A model generated the notes under the pieces. It was not told the DNA's origin, ran no database searches, and saw only the letters and a list, made by a program, of their open reading frames with translations. From the NCBI GenBank assembly GCA_019456225.1, contig VRUI01000001.1, forward strand, positions 51,898-115,897: a DNA stretch of 64,000 nt, read 5' to 3'. The DNA comes from Planctomycetota bacterium. Lineage in GTDB: Bacteria; Planctomycetota; Phycisphaerae; Sedimentisphaerales; Anaerohalosphaeraceae. Positions 26,939-36,097 of the stretch are shown here, piece after piece; position 1 is the first letter of the stretch, and each line of letters opens with the position of its first letter. A program made the translations under genes and the position numbers.

Positions 26939-27499
26939 CTAATCAGTCATGATTTCAACTGACTTCGCTTTTATAGCATCATCGATCTTACCTGTATATT
27001 TCTTCGTCAGACCGTCGATATCCCTCTTGCCCTTATCTCGGTCATCTTCGGAGATGAGTTTACTTTTTTGCTCGTCGTCAAGGTGTTTATTAGCGTCTCT
27101 GCGGATGTTGCGAATGCTAACTTTGGCACTTTCACCGCAGTTTTTAACCTGCACCACGATCTGTTTGCGCCTCTCTTCGCTAAGCGGCGGGATCGTCAGA
27201 CGAATAACCTTGCCGTCGGGATTAACCGGAAGGTTCAGGTCGCTGATTGTCAGTGCTTTGACAACTTCTTTCAGGCATGACGGATCGAAAGGTTTGATAA
27301 GTATAGAAGTGGCATCCGGAGCCGAAACTGTCGCAAGCTGATTGATAGGCGTCGGTGAACCGTAGTAATCAACACGAACATGGTCGATAAGACCCGTAGA
27401 CGCACGCCCCGTACGAATCCCCTTAAGCTCATGCTGAAGATGATCGATACTGCTCTTCATACTTTTTTCATGTGACGTAACAATCTCTTGTGTAGGCAT
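26939..27499 (-). CDS. frr: Ribosome recycling factor
   Basis: About 186 residues. It has typical RRF blocks: the KSMKSSIDHLQHELKGIRTG start, VDYYGSPTPINQLA, ILIKPFD and LTIPPLSEERRKQIVVQVK. RRF splits post-termination ribosomes together with EF-G. The ATG at 27499 has GGAGAAG at good spacing; a TTG at 27514 lies inside that signal. It is the last gene of the conserved rpsB-tsf-pyrH-frr order. Confidence 0.96.
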   Translation of the reverse strand: MPTQEIVTSHEKSMKSSIDHLQHELKGIRTGRASTGLIDHVRVDYYGSPTPINQLATVSAPDATSILIKPFDPSCLKEVVKALTISDLNLPVNPDGKVIRLTIPPLSEERRKQIVVQVKNCGESAKVSIRNIRRDANKHLDDEQKSKLISEDDRDKGKRDIDGLTKKYTGKIDDAIKAKSVEIMTD

Positions 27500-27580
27500 A
27501 ACATTCTTCTCCAAAGTTTAATATAAAATAAAAGGGTCAGACACCTTTAAAAATTGGTTATTCACACCTTTCGTACCTAA

Positions 27581-28297
27581 CTACTTACTAATAAGCGTTC
27601 CTATCTTCTCGCCGCAAAGCGTCCTGGTAATATTACCTTCCTTGAATATATTCAGTACAACAATAGGAATGTTGTTTTCACTGCAAAGGCTTATCGCCGC
27701 CGCGTCAAACACTTTTAACGACTGATGCAAAACTTCCTGGTAAGAAATTTCCGTAAGAAGTTTAGCGTCCGGGTTAGTCATCGGGTCATCGGTATAAACA
27801 CCGTCAACCTTCGTCGCCTTAATGATCAGATCTGCCTCGATTTCACTTGCCCGAAGTGCGGCGCACGTATCTGTAGAAAAGAATGGATTCCCCGTTCCGC
27901 CGGCAAGAATCACAACCCGACCGTTATTGAAATGGTGCAGGCATCGCCGCCTGACAAAAGGTTCACACACAGCCGGAACATCGATCGCGCTCATAACCCT
28001 TGCAGGCTGTCCGCATGCTTCCAGCGTCTCACGCAATGCAATCGCGTTCATAACTGTCGCCATCATCCCCATATAATCGGCGGTATGCCTTGGAATACTC
28101 TTGCTGGCAAAAGTCGCGCCCCGAAGAAAATTACCGCCCCCGACAACGATGGCAACTTCAACGCCAAGCTGACATATCTTAGCGATACGCTCAGCAACAG
28201 GCCCGATAGCCTCACTATCGATCCCAAACCCGCCAACCTTACACATACTCTCACCGGAAATCTTAAGCAAAACACGTTTATACTTAATATCAGCCAT
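27581..28297 (-). CDS. pyrH: UMP kinase
   Basis: About 238 residues. It has the bacterial UMP kinase pattern: KRVLLKISGESM at the N-terminus, VVGGGNFLRG near residue 54, and the GGTGNPFFSTDT substrate block near residue 130. It phosphorylates UMP to UDP in pyrimidine nucleotide synthesis. The ORF is open to 28366, but that part is a repeat module; the ATG at 28297 begins MADIKYKRV, the normal family start. Confidence 0.96.
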   Translation of the reverse strand: MADIKYKRVLLKISGESMCKVGGFGIDSEAIGPVAERIAKICQLGVEVAIVVGGGNFLRGATFASKSIPRHTADYMGMMATVMNAIALRETLEACGQPARVMSAIDVPAVCEPFVRRRCLHHFNNGRVVILAGGTGNPFFSTDTCAALRASEIEADLIIKATKVDGVYTDDPMTNPDAKLLTEISYQEVLHQSLKVFDAAAISLCSENNIPIVVLNIFKEGNITRTLCGEKIGTLISK

Positions 28298-28440
28298 AAT
28301 AAAATAATCCCGTAATGTGGGCTTCCAGCCCACAAATAAAATAGCCTCCGCCGAAGGCGGCTTCAATTTAATCTTTTCTCTTTTTAAATCTTTTCCTTCA
28401 AGCCCTTCACGTCTTTGTCTTCACGCCCTTCATGGTAAAA
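28298..28440 (-). repeat. Leader repeat module D-A-B upstream of pyrH
   Basis: On the minus strand, in order: a purine-rich block with ATGAAGG/GTGAAGG words (D), hairpin A (GCCGCC-TTC-GGCGGAGGC followed by TATTTTATTT, about 28337-28363), hairpin B (GTGGGCTGGAAGCCCAC, 28316-28332), then 18 bases to the ATG. The same order is seen before the genes at 43457 and 45741 on the other strand. Confidence 0.8.
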
Positions 28441-28520
28441 AACACGCCCAAAAGTCTCAAAATCAACCCAAAAAAAAAGCACCGTCAGTCGAAACTAACG
28501 ATGCTTATTATACAATCTTA

Positions 28521-29381
28521 TCAGCCGATTGCAACACGTACGAAACGTTTTATTTTCGCCGTACCGCCTGCCGCTTTTGCGGCCTTGTCAAGGGCCTCGC
28601 CGACCTTAAGGCTGTCGTCTTTGACAAACGACTGGTCAACCAGGCAGTTATCGGCAAGGAATTTGCCGATTTTACCGTCAATGATCTTATCGATGATCTG
28701 AGCGGGCTTATCCTTAACCTGCTCCCTGGCGATCTCACGTTCTTTTTCGATAACCGCAGGATCGAACGAATCGCTGTCGACAGAAACCGGGTTAGTCGCG
28801 GTGATATGCATCGCGATTTCCTTAGCCGTCACGGCGATAGCACACGAAACCTCATCACTGCTCGTCTCGATCTCAACCAAAGCGCCAAGCTTATCGTTGA
28901 AGTGGATATAGTTGCCAAAAACGCCGCTACCGTCGATCTTATACCTTATATAGTCGCCAACTTCGGTTTTTTCGCCGGTCTTGCTAACCATATCTGTTAG
29001 AACAGTCTCAAACTTCTTGCCATCGACTTCAGTCGCCAGCAGTGCGTCAGTCCCTTCTTCGGCCGTACAAGCCATCGCATAATCAGCCAGTTGACCGGCA
29101 ACAACGCCAAAGTCATCGCTTTTCGCAGCGAAGTCGGTTTCGCAGCAAAGACTGCATATCGCCGCCGTCTTGCCGTCATCGCTGACATTGCTAACTACTT
29201 TACCTTCGGTTGTATCTCTGCCGGCACGTTTAGCCAGTGTCGCAAGCCCTTTTTTGCGAAGCGTTGACATAGCCTCTTCAAGGTCTCCGCCGGATTCCTT
29301 AAGAGCTGCCTTGCAGTCCATCATACCTTGCCCGCTCATCTTGCGAAGCTTCATAACGGTTGCAGCTGTAATTTCTGCCAT
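28521..29381 (-). CDS. tsf: Translation elongation factor Ts
   Basis: 286 residues. The N-terminal UBA-like part carries the EF-Ts signature (VMKLRKMSGQGMMDCKAAL), followed by LRKKGLA and the TEGKV block. It regenerates EF-Tu-GTP. AGGAG precedes the ATG. It lies between rpsB and pyrH in the conserved order. Confidence 0.97.
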   Translation of the reverse strand: MAEITAATVMKLRKMSGQGMMDCKAALKESGGDLEEAMSTLRKKGLATLAKRAGRDTTEGKVVSNVSDDGKTAAICSLCCETDFAAKSDDFGVVAGQLADYAMACTAEEGTDALLATEVDGKKFETVLTDMVSKTGEKTEVGDYIRYKIDGSGVFGNYIHFNDKLGALVEIETSSDEVSCAIAVTAKEIAMHITATNPVSVDSDSFDPAVIEKEREIAREQVKDKPAQIIDKIIDGKIGKFLADNCLVDQSFVKDDSLKVGEALDKAAKAAGGTAKIKRFVRVAIG

Positions 29382-29442
29382 TTCTATAACTCCTGTATCA
29401 CATTTATTCTAAAATTAAATTCCCAACATTTGTGCCTCAAAC

Positions 29443-29471
29443 AAAAGCCCGAAGCGCGAGCGCAGGGATAA
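29443..29471. repeat. Repeat element C between rpsB and tsf
   Basis: Plus-strand AAAGCCCGAAGCGCGAGCGC followed by AGGGATAAA, a GC-rich hairpin, 26 bases after the rpsB stop on the minus strand. Differs at one base from the copy at 26869-26897. Confidence 0.65.
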
Positions 29472-29496
29472 AAAACCAACAACTCAAAATCAAACC

Positions 29497-30450
29497 CTAT
29501 TCGCCAGCCGGTGCCTCAGGTGCTGCCGGAGCTTCAGGTGCTGCCGGTGCTTCAGGTGCTGCCGGTGCTTCAGGTGCTGCCGGAGCTTCAGGAGCAGCTT
29601 CTACAACTGGTGCTTCTGGTGCCTCCGGAGCAGCCTCTTCGGTCTTGATCGCACGTGGAGCGGGTTTAACGCCGGGTGCTTTCGGTTTTTTACCGCCGCC
29701 GGCACTTGCCAGTGATTCTCTTCTGGACCGTCCCTTAGGAGCTCCGCCTTCTTTGCCAGCCGGTTTGAACTGTGTCTTGCCGTAGGCTATTGCCTGTCCA
29801 AGCTGCAAAAGGATAATTTCGATCGCCTTGATCGAGTCATCGTTAGCCGGGATAACTACATCCACCTCATCCGGATCCGAGTCCGTATCGATAATGCCGA
29901 TAGTGACAATACCCAGTTTTTTGGCTTCGCGAAGAGCAAGGTGTTCTTTTTTCGTATCGATCACGATTACGGCACCGGGAAGACGGTTCATTTTGCGAAC
30001 TCCGCCCAGGTTAGTCGAGATCTTGCGCATTTCACGTTTCAGTCGTGCTTCTTGTTTTTTGCTTTCTTTTGCCAGCAGACCGTTTTTCTCCATAGTTTCA
30101 AGTTCTTCAAGTCGCTTAAGGCGGCTGCGCACTGTCTGGTAGTTAGTCAGCATACCGCCGAGCCAACGTTCCGAGACATAGTGCATATCAGTCTTGTCGG
30201 CGATCATTTGGACGGGCTTTTGGGCCTGTCGCTTTGTGCCTACGAAAACAACGTCTTTACCCGAAGAAACCACGTTGGCAAGGACCTTTTTAGAAATCAG
30301 AAGCCCTTTTAGTGTTTCCTTCACATTGATGATGTGGATCTTGCTGCGTTTGCCGAAGATATACGGAGCCATCTTCGGGTTCCAGCGGCTGACCCCGTGT
30401 CCAAAATGGACACCTGCGCCGATTAGGTCGCGTGCCAGTTCTTTGCTCAC
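29497..30450 (-). CDS. rpsB: 30S ribosomal protein S2 with Ala/Pro/Glu repeat tail
   Basis: 317 residues starting at GTG (30450) with GGAGG upstream. The S2 core is clear: DLIGAGVHFGHGVSRWNPKM, the YVSERWLGGMLTNYQTVR block and PGAVIVIDTKKEHLALREA. After about residue 250 the protein runs into a basic linker and then a tail of repeated Ala-Pro-Glu-Ala-Pro-Ala units, absent from most S2 proteins. The tail is encoded by 18-base tandem repeats. First gene of the rpsB-tsf-pyrH-frr cluster. Confidence 0.96.
   Translation of the reverse strand: MSKELARDLIGAGVHFGHGVSRWNPKMAPYIFGKRSKIHIINVKETLKGLLISKKVLANVVSSGKDVVFVGTKRQAQKPVQMIADKTDMHYVSERWLGGMLTNYQTVRSRLKRLEELETMEKNGLLAKESKKQEARLKREMRKISTNLGGVRKMNRLPGAVIVIDTKKEHLALREAKKLGIVTIGIIDTDSDPDEVDVVIPANDDSIKAIEIILLQLGQAIAYGKTQFKPAGKEGGAPKGRSRRESLASAGGGKKPKAPGVKPAPRAIKTEEAAPEAPEAPVVEAAPEAPAAPEAPAAPEAPAAPEAPAAPEAPAGE
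29510..29599 (-). repeat. 18-base tandem repeats within rpsB
   Basis: Five units of GGTGCTTCAGGTGCTGCC (plus-strand reading, with small variants) code for the repeated APEAPA tail of ribosomal protein S2. The outer units differ at several positions; the inner ones are identical. Confidence 0.85.
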
Positions 30451-30878
30451 AGAACTAACCTCCAAATATAAAAAAGTAACAGTAATGGGCCATTCTACGC
30501 CGAAAAGCCCGGTTATACACCACCGGCAACACACCGATAGTCATTTCACCCCCAATATATAGAGGGTAATCGGAATAATCTACAGACCAAAGCCAAAAAA
30601 GTCAAGAAATTAAATGAAAAACCCCAAAAAACAATAATTCACCCCCATCCCCACCAACAAATAGTCAACAAACCCACAAAAACAGTAATTTAGCCCCGCA
30701 TTCACCAACCTGGGGTAAAGCACTCCGAAGGAGTGCGCCTGAACTCATCTTTGTAAATCCCGAAGGGAGTCTATCCGCCGAAGGAGGACCTTTGCCGGGC
30801 CCCGAATCCATTCTCAGCGATTGACACAGGATTTAATGTAATAATGATTGCTGCCAGCGTATAAACGAAATACCTTTT
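30451..30878. other. Intergenic region with small GC hairpins
   Basis: About 430 bases upstream of rpsB. It contains hairpins GCACTCCGAAGGAGTGC (about 30722-30738) and TCCCGAAGGGA (about 30758-30768), and TCCGCCGAAGGAGGA (about 30773-30787), all with a GAAG-type loop like element A. The rpsB promoter probably lies here but was not assigned. No gene was seen. Confidence 0.5.
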
Positions 30879-31796
30879 CTAAAAGAGCATGTCTGACTCT
30901 TTTACTTTTCCTTGATCTAACAGATGAACCATTGAAATTGTACTGAATTTTTTAAAGTCAAATACCTGCCAAACCACTTTCTTATCCCTGGTTACTTCAA
31001 ATATCTGTGGCTGGCCTCCTACATGTCCGTGGCCTCCCCAGTTAGCAACTACCGTGTTTCCATTATTAAGTCTTTGCATTCCGGCGATGTAACGCAGGGG
31101 ATTTCCTTTGAGGTCTTTTTCGTTGATCTGCCAGACTATCTTGTCATTTTTATCAACTTCAATGATCTTATGTCCATCGCCTGTAGAGATTAGAGTATTG
31201 CCGTTTTTCAAACGGTAAGCGGCATGAGCACTACACCCTTTGGGTAGCTTTATCTCACGAACGATCTTGCCGTTTGGATCATACTCTCTTACCACTTTAT
31301 CAGAATAATGACCTACAAGATAGTTGCCGTTTTCGATCTTTCTGACAATACGCATCTGTGAGTGTGTACTTTTCTGGTTTGTTTTAAGTTGTATGGTTTT
31401 TTTGATCTTACCACCCTTGTCGATCTCGTAGATCACGCAAGGACCGGACACTGCAACCATGTAGTTTCCGTTTTTCAGCGGCTGACATGAATGAACCTCG
31501 TTGGGTTTTTTTGTCGTATATTCCCACACTACTTTTTTATCAGGTGTCACTTCTTGAGCGCCGCGAAGCCACGTCAAAAGAACGTTTCCATTTTTGAGCA
31601 GCCAGGCTTCCTGAGGACGTTTAACTTCATATTGCCATACCACAGCCCCATTAGGGTCGACTATATGAACCTTGTTGCCTCCATAGTCGGCGGCTAAAAA
31701 TGGATGGGAGACAGGCTTAGCTATCGGCGTTTGCCCAAAACTTGAAGTTGAAAATAACAATATGCAAACAAATGCAGCGGCAAGGAGTCGATTCAT
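30879..31796 (-). CDS. Secreted beta-propeller-like protein
   Basis: 305 residues with a signal peptide (MNRLLAAAFVCILLFSTSSF). The mature part repeats a blade-like motif of the type L(K/N)NGN(T/Y)L(I/V), at least five times, each followed by a strand and a VWQ or IYE element, as in PQQ/NHL-type propellers and arylsulfotransferase-like proteins. No catalytic residues of a known enzyme were found. Likely periplasmic or extracellular; the ligand is unknown. No operon partner. Confidence 0.7.
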   Translation of the reverse strand: MNRLLAAAFVCILLFSTSSFGQTPIAKPVSHPFLAADYGGNKVHIVDPNGAVVWQYEVKRPQEAWLLKNGNVLLTWLRGAQEVTPDKKVVWEYTTKKPNEVHSCQPLKNGNYMVAVSGPCVIYEIDKGGKIKKTIQLKTNQKSTHSQMRIVRKIENGNYLVGHYSDKVVREYDPNGKIVREIKLPKGCSAHAAYRLKNGNTLISTGDGHKIIEVDKNDKIVWQINEKDLKGNPLRYIAGMQRLNNGNTVVANWGGHGHVGGQPQIFEVTRDKKVVWQVFDFKKFSTISMVHLLDQGKVKESDMLF

Positions 31797-32208
31797 TTGG
31801 AAACCCTTTCTTAGTCTGTAAGTACGGTACGTTAAAAATGCCTGAAGGTTATATTCGAACCAAGAAAATATACAGGCGTTAAATAAAGCTTTAATTCACT
31901 CGTAGGGGCACCCCTCGTGGGTGCCCAAAAATCCCAACAAAACCAAAAATACGTAATTCGCAATTATGTCCTTCCCTTTTTGTCATTCCCGCGAAGGCGG
32001 GGACCTTGACGTCACAATTACAATGACCCTCACAAACCAATAATCAATTTGGTACATCCCGGCTTTACGTCGGGAATAAATCAAAATATGGAACATCCCG
32101 GCGGCCTGCCACGATGGTTTTATTGTTCGGGTCGGGAACCAATCAAAATCCCCCAGAAAATCGGAGCAGCATTTTCACATTCCCTCGTGGAACAATAATT
32201 AAGGTTAA
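31797..32208. other. Intergenic region with dispersed hairpins
   Basis: About 410 bases. It holds a B-like hairpin (GGGGCACCCCTCGTGGGTGCCC, in parts, at about 31904-31925), a CCCGCGAAGGCGGGGACC stretch at about 31987-32004, and two copies of a GGxACATCCCGG motif (about 32051 and 32091). These look like dispersed intergenic repeats. No gene was seen. Confidence 0.5.
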
Positions 32209-32700
32209 TTATTTATTTGCCCAGTTGTCAATATGAAGAGATTCCCCTGCAATCTTTTTGATGTGTTCCATCTTGTCATTAGTGACCAAAGTTAAATTAA
32301 GAGTAATTGCCTGCGCCGCAATCCAGAGGTCGTTCTCAAGACTCCCAACTTCTAACCATGTAAATCTGTCAACAAGTTGTTCATGATTCAAACCTTTTAT
32401 TCTCTTTGGGAATTTGTTAGCCTTAACCAGAAGGCCTCTAAGTTCTCCATATTTCTCGGCCACATGCGTATCTAGTCCAATCCTTAACGGATTTACAGCA
32501 GTAATAAATTTAAGGTGGTTCCTCGGGATATCTCTGGGAAGTCCAACTGAAATTTCACCCCATGAAATAATTGAGATGCTCAACTTGTTATCAGAAGTCA
32601 AGTTGTTCAATCGCTTTAGAATGGTAGCGTGCTCCTGTGGATATTTCTTAGAGTTAAACAAATACCCCCAAATATTTGTGTCCAGCAGATAATCTCGCAT
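32209..32700 (-). CDS. PIN-domain nuclease (VapC-like)
   Basis: About 163 residues. It has the four acidic PIN positions: YLLDTNIWGY at the N-terminus, WGEISVGL near residue 48, LENDLWIAAQA near residue 125 and TND near residue 142. PIN domains are Mg-dependent RNases; most stand-alone ones are VapC toxins paired with a small antitoxin. Here there is no antitoxin gene: the ATG comes one base after the stop codon of a large DNA methyltransferase, so the two are tightly coupled. AT-rich codon use like its partner suggests joint transfer. Confidence 0.8.
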   Translation of the reverse strand: MRDYLLDTNIWGYLFNSKKYPQEHATILKRLNNLTSDNKLSISIISWGEISVGLPRDIPRNHLKFITAVNPLRIGLDTHVAEKYGELRGLLVKANKFPKRIKGLNHEQLVDRFTWLEVGSLENDLWIAAQAITLNLTLVTNDKMEHIKKIAGESLHIDNWANK

Positions 32701-32701
32701 A

Positions 32702-35347
32702 TTACTCTTTAAATGCCTCCATTGCAATTTCAAGAGCTTTAATCAATTCAGGCGACCTTGTCTCTTCCACCCATTTCTTTACAAAAGAAGGAGTCGACCT
32801 TTGATATTCTTCGGACAGGTAAATGTGCAACGGAATCCACGACTCAAATCCTTCCGGATAATAACGATCAAACGTAAAATCAACACCTTTACGTCTATCT
32901 CCGTCAAACAAATTCAATATTTGCCACTCCAGCCTTGGAGGCAAATCATAAAGTCGCATCACTTCAGCATCAATAGCGAGCATTCGTCGCTTCGCTTCTT
33001 CGACATCAACTTCTGACTGCATAATCTCACCCTGCGATGCATACAATGCAAAATAATCTTTGACCAAGTAATTCAATTTACTCAATGAATGAAGATCGCA
33101 GGTTGGTATAGGAATACTCCGCATTGTGCCTGTTTGATTGTTACGTTCCATGCTGTGGCAATAGACATAAGCATTCGCTAGGGGGGAGTTTACAATTGCC
33201 CAAAGGACTTCAAGCGATAACTCAATTTTTTTAGGTCGAACTACAAGAAAATTGCTAGTGACTGGATGGCCTTCCCTGTCAATAAAACCTTTCAATCTCC
33301 ATGGTCCACCGCCAGCTCTAATAGAATTCATAATAACTTGCGGCGTTCCTACTTCAGTTCCCCATCGTGGACGACTAATCACTCCGTTATCAAGATTCAT
33401 CCAAACAGGCTTAGGTGTTTCGGTAAGTTTGATGTCAGTTCTGTATTCAGTATAGCCACGAACTGAGCCTTTAAATCTACGTAAACATATCGTTTTAGCG
33501 TTTGGAGGCAAGTGTTTCTTGATGTCATATTCTTTTCCTTCTTTGGGTACAGTTTTGTATTCTAAGCCTCTGCCAATATCCGCAATCTCTTTCAAACAAT
33601 CATAACACTCACAATATTCCCATACGTCTCGAAGTAATTGTAGGCGAAGGTCATAATCTGGCTGGACAGTAAACATGGATTGGGACACTTCCTCACTCGG
33701 TGCATGGTAAGAATTTTGAAATTTTTCAATATCCCATTTTTGAACATGAACATAACGAGTTTTTACTTTCTTAATAGATTTGCTCGCATGCTTTAGCTTG
33801 CGTCCAAGGATTACTGCGGTTTTATGTTTTGCAAATGAGAAAACATTTTCTGGTAATGTACATATTTCTCTTAGCTCGAATTGCTCAAGAAGCATTTCTC
33901 GTAGAGATGATAAATTGTCCTTATGTAAAAAACCCTGAGGAAGGATGACACCAAATACAGAATTAGTTGGCATATAAGGCAATGTTCGCCAAAGAACTTC
34001 CGCTGCTTTATTATAACAATTCAGCTTTTCATTATTGTAAAGTTCTTGCTCATCAGGTGAAAAATTCTCAAACGGTGGATTACATAATAGAATGGTTGAC
34101 TTCTTTGCAAGTTTTGAAAGGGCATCACTTTCAAAAACATTACATTCTTTTAGCTTCCAGCCGTTTGGGTTTGGAACATCAGCCAAAGTCAAAGACAATC
34201 TCGCAATTTCTCTTGCAAATAAATCTCGTTCTACTCCCACTAAATGGTTGTTAAGATATTTATGCAAACCTTTTACGTCACCTTGATACATTTCTCTTAA
34301 CAAACGTAGGGCAGAAGTAAGAAATGGAGCATGACCGCAGGTTGGTTCAAGTACATGCCTGTCGTCCTGTGGAATATCTTCGATCCAATCAGAAAGTTGC
34401 CAGACAATATAATCAACCAGATATGAAGGAGTCGCATGAATCCCCCAAGCTTTTCTGGTTTCTTTATTTATCAATCTAGTTTCGTAAACATGAGCAAGCG
34501 ATTCAATTGTAACATTACTCAAACTGGAAAACTGTTTAATCTTACTTGCTGCTGCTTTTAATGCGCGTCTTTGTCGCTGTGTTCTTAAAACCAGTTCATC
34601 TTTTACGCCATAGTGCCTACTGACTCTTTCCAATACCGTAGGTATATCTTCCAAGTCCAATCTGATAAATCCATCTACTTTTTTATCCTGAAGTATCTTA
34701 GCGCCTAATAGCCAGAAAACACTTTGAAACATCCAACGAGTTAGCTTAACATCTACCTTAGGAATTCCGAGTTTCTCGTCAAGAATTCGTAACATATTCT
34801 TGACTAAATCAGCTAATCTTTCCCCCATTTCGTGCTCAAGTACAGGCATTAAACCCTGATCAACAAACGTAAGCTGATATTTGGAATGAACGCGGCTAAG
34901 ATTCTTGGCTCTATAAATACTTTCTGGAGAAAATTCTTCCTTATGCTTGATAAAAAAGTCTGAAACATCTTCAGCGAGAATTGTATCTTCCAGTTCAACA
35001 CTACTGCTTCTAAGCGTCCACCATTGTAGCTCTTTCTTGCAGCAAATAAATAGTACGGGACTGCCAATATTACGACACTCATTTGCCACACTTTCAAATG
35101 CAGGCTCTTCCAACAATTCTCTATCTACCGCAGCAATACATGCATCCCTTGCATCACGTGATGGATATGCAAAGCCCGCAATCGGTACTTTGTGCTCGCA
35201 GCCTTTAGCATCCGAGTAAATATAATCTTTACCCAGCAAGTCATCACTATAGCCGCACTTACCTAAGTATGAACGTAAATTTCGAGTTGTTATTGTTTTT
35301 TTACTTACGGGCACAAATATCCTCTTAACATGGTCAATTGCCAACAA
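32702..35347 (-). CDS. N6-adenine DNA methyltransferase with target-recognition region
   Basis: 881 residues. The central SAM-binding motif I is LEPTCGHAPFL (about residue 335) and the catalytic motif IV is NPPFENF (about residue 425), characteristic of N6-adenine methylases. The C-terminal 350 residues resemble a target-recognition domain plus helical spacer, as in type I M/S fusions or type IIG enzymes. The N-terminal 170 residues contain no clear PD-(D/E)xK nuclease motif. The start is TTG just after tandem stop codons, without a Shine-Dalgarno, so the 5' end is uncertain. It forms a one-base-spaced operon with a PIN nuclease. More AT-rich than the housekeeping genes around it. Confidence 0.8.
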   Translation of the reverse strand: MLAIDHVKRIFVPVSKKTITTRNLRSYLGKCGYSDDLLGKDYIYSDAKGCEHKVPIAGFAYPSRDARDACIAAVDRELLEEPAFESVANECRNIGSPVLFICCKKELQWWTLRSSSVELEDTILAEDVSDFFIKHKEEFSPESIYRAKNLSRVHSKYQLTFVDQGLMPVLEHEMGERLADLVKNMLRILDEKLGIPKVDVKLTRWMFQSVFWLLGAKILQDKKVDGFIRLDLEDIPTVLERVSRHYGVKDELVLRTQRQRRALKAAASKIKQFSSLSNVTIESLAHVYETRLINKETRKAWGIHATPSYLVDYIVWQLSDWIEDIPQDDRHVLEPTCGHAPFLTSALRLLREMYQGDVKGLHKYLNNHLVGVERDLFAREIARLSLTLADVPNPNGWKLKECNVFESDALSKLAKKSTILLCNPPFENFSPDEQELYNNEKLNCYNKAAEVLWRTLPYMPTNSVFGVILPQGFLHKDNLSSLREMLLEQFELREICTLPENVFSFAKHKTAVILGRKLKHASKSIKKVKTRYVHVQKWDIEKFQNSYHAPSEEVSQSMFTVQPDYDLRLQLLRDVWEYCECYDCLKEIADIGRGLEYKTVPKEGKEYDIKKHLPPNAKTICLRRFKGSVRGYTEYRTDIKLTETPKPVWMNLDNGVISRPRWGTEVGTPQVIMNSIRAGGGPWRLKGFIDREGHPVTSNFLVVRPKKIELSLEVLWAIVNSPLANAYVYCHSMERNNQTGTMRSIPIPTCDLHSLSKLNYLVKDYFALYASQGEIMQSEVDVEEAKRRMLAIDAEVMRLYDLPPRLEWQILNLFDGDRRKGVDFTFDRYYPEGFESWIPLHIYLSEEYQRSTPSFVKKWVEETRSPELIKALEIAMEAFKE

Positions 35348-36097
35348 GTGTTATTATTTCGTCAAGAAACTATTAAATGTGTGAATTTTTTACCAGCGAA
35401 TTAGATTTTACTGGTTCTACGTGAAATGGCAACTCAATAATATTTTTGAAAAGTAAAGGCCATTTTACTGATTTCAATTGTCCCAACGGTCAAAGCGTCA
35501 ATCAGCAAGCCGATCAAATTGTCTATCCGCCGAAGGCGGGCTAATCGCTAAAAAGTATTCTAACCAGAATCCCAAAAAAACAAAACAAAAAACTACCAAT
35601 AAAATCCAAATATCTTTTTAAAAAAAATCCGCGAAAATCCGCGAAGCTGAGCAAAGCGAAGTCCGGCAGAGTAGTAATGACGGGTGGCTAAACAAATCTT
35701 TCCCCTTTCTTCTTATTTAAAAATCTGTTCTCTTATCTCTCTCTTTTCCTCATTTTCCTCCGTGGCAAATCTTTTAACCCAAAAATTCCCGAAGGGAATT
35801 ATCCGACTTACTACTTACTACTTACCACTCACGAGAATGCCCGCAGAGCGGACATTCCCCCTTTGTTGAATTTATTTATCCTCTGAATTAAGCATCAAAA
35901 AACGTTCAAAAACGCGCACTTTTACCCAAAATATGTCAAAATATCTGTTTTTTTCTCGTTTTTTGTCAATTAATTTCAATTAATTTCAAAAAAAACGCCC
36001 AAAACGACAGGTGGGAAATGTCGACAATGTCCCGAATAGCCATTTTTTAAGCAAAATAAACCTTTCATTTTTAGCGATTAACTGTTAAATAGACCCC
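35348..36097. other. Large intergenic region with repeat fragments
   Basis: 750 bases between divergent genes. From left: AT-rich upstream DNA of the methyltransferase; a CCGCCGAAGGCGGG hairpin near 35529; an E-like piece (AATCCGCGAAAATCCGCGAA, about 35626-35645); a D block on the minus strand (35717-35777; TTTGCCACGGAGGAAAATGA and on); an A-type hairpin ATTCCCGAAGGGAAT near 35785; TACTTACTAC repeats; a B-like hairpin near 35832-35856. The last 150 bases before lpxB are A/T-rich. No gene was seen. Confidence 0.55.

Noticed and set aside
29432..29785. Gly/Ala/Ser-rich ORF opposite rpsB
   Set aside because: Antisense reading of the 18-base repeats in the rpsB tail.
35618..35860. A forward D-A-B leader module upstream of lpxB
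   Set aside because: Elements are present, but the order and orientation differ from the other modules and no start codon follows closely; treated as repeat fragments.
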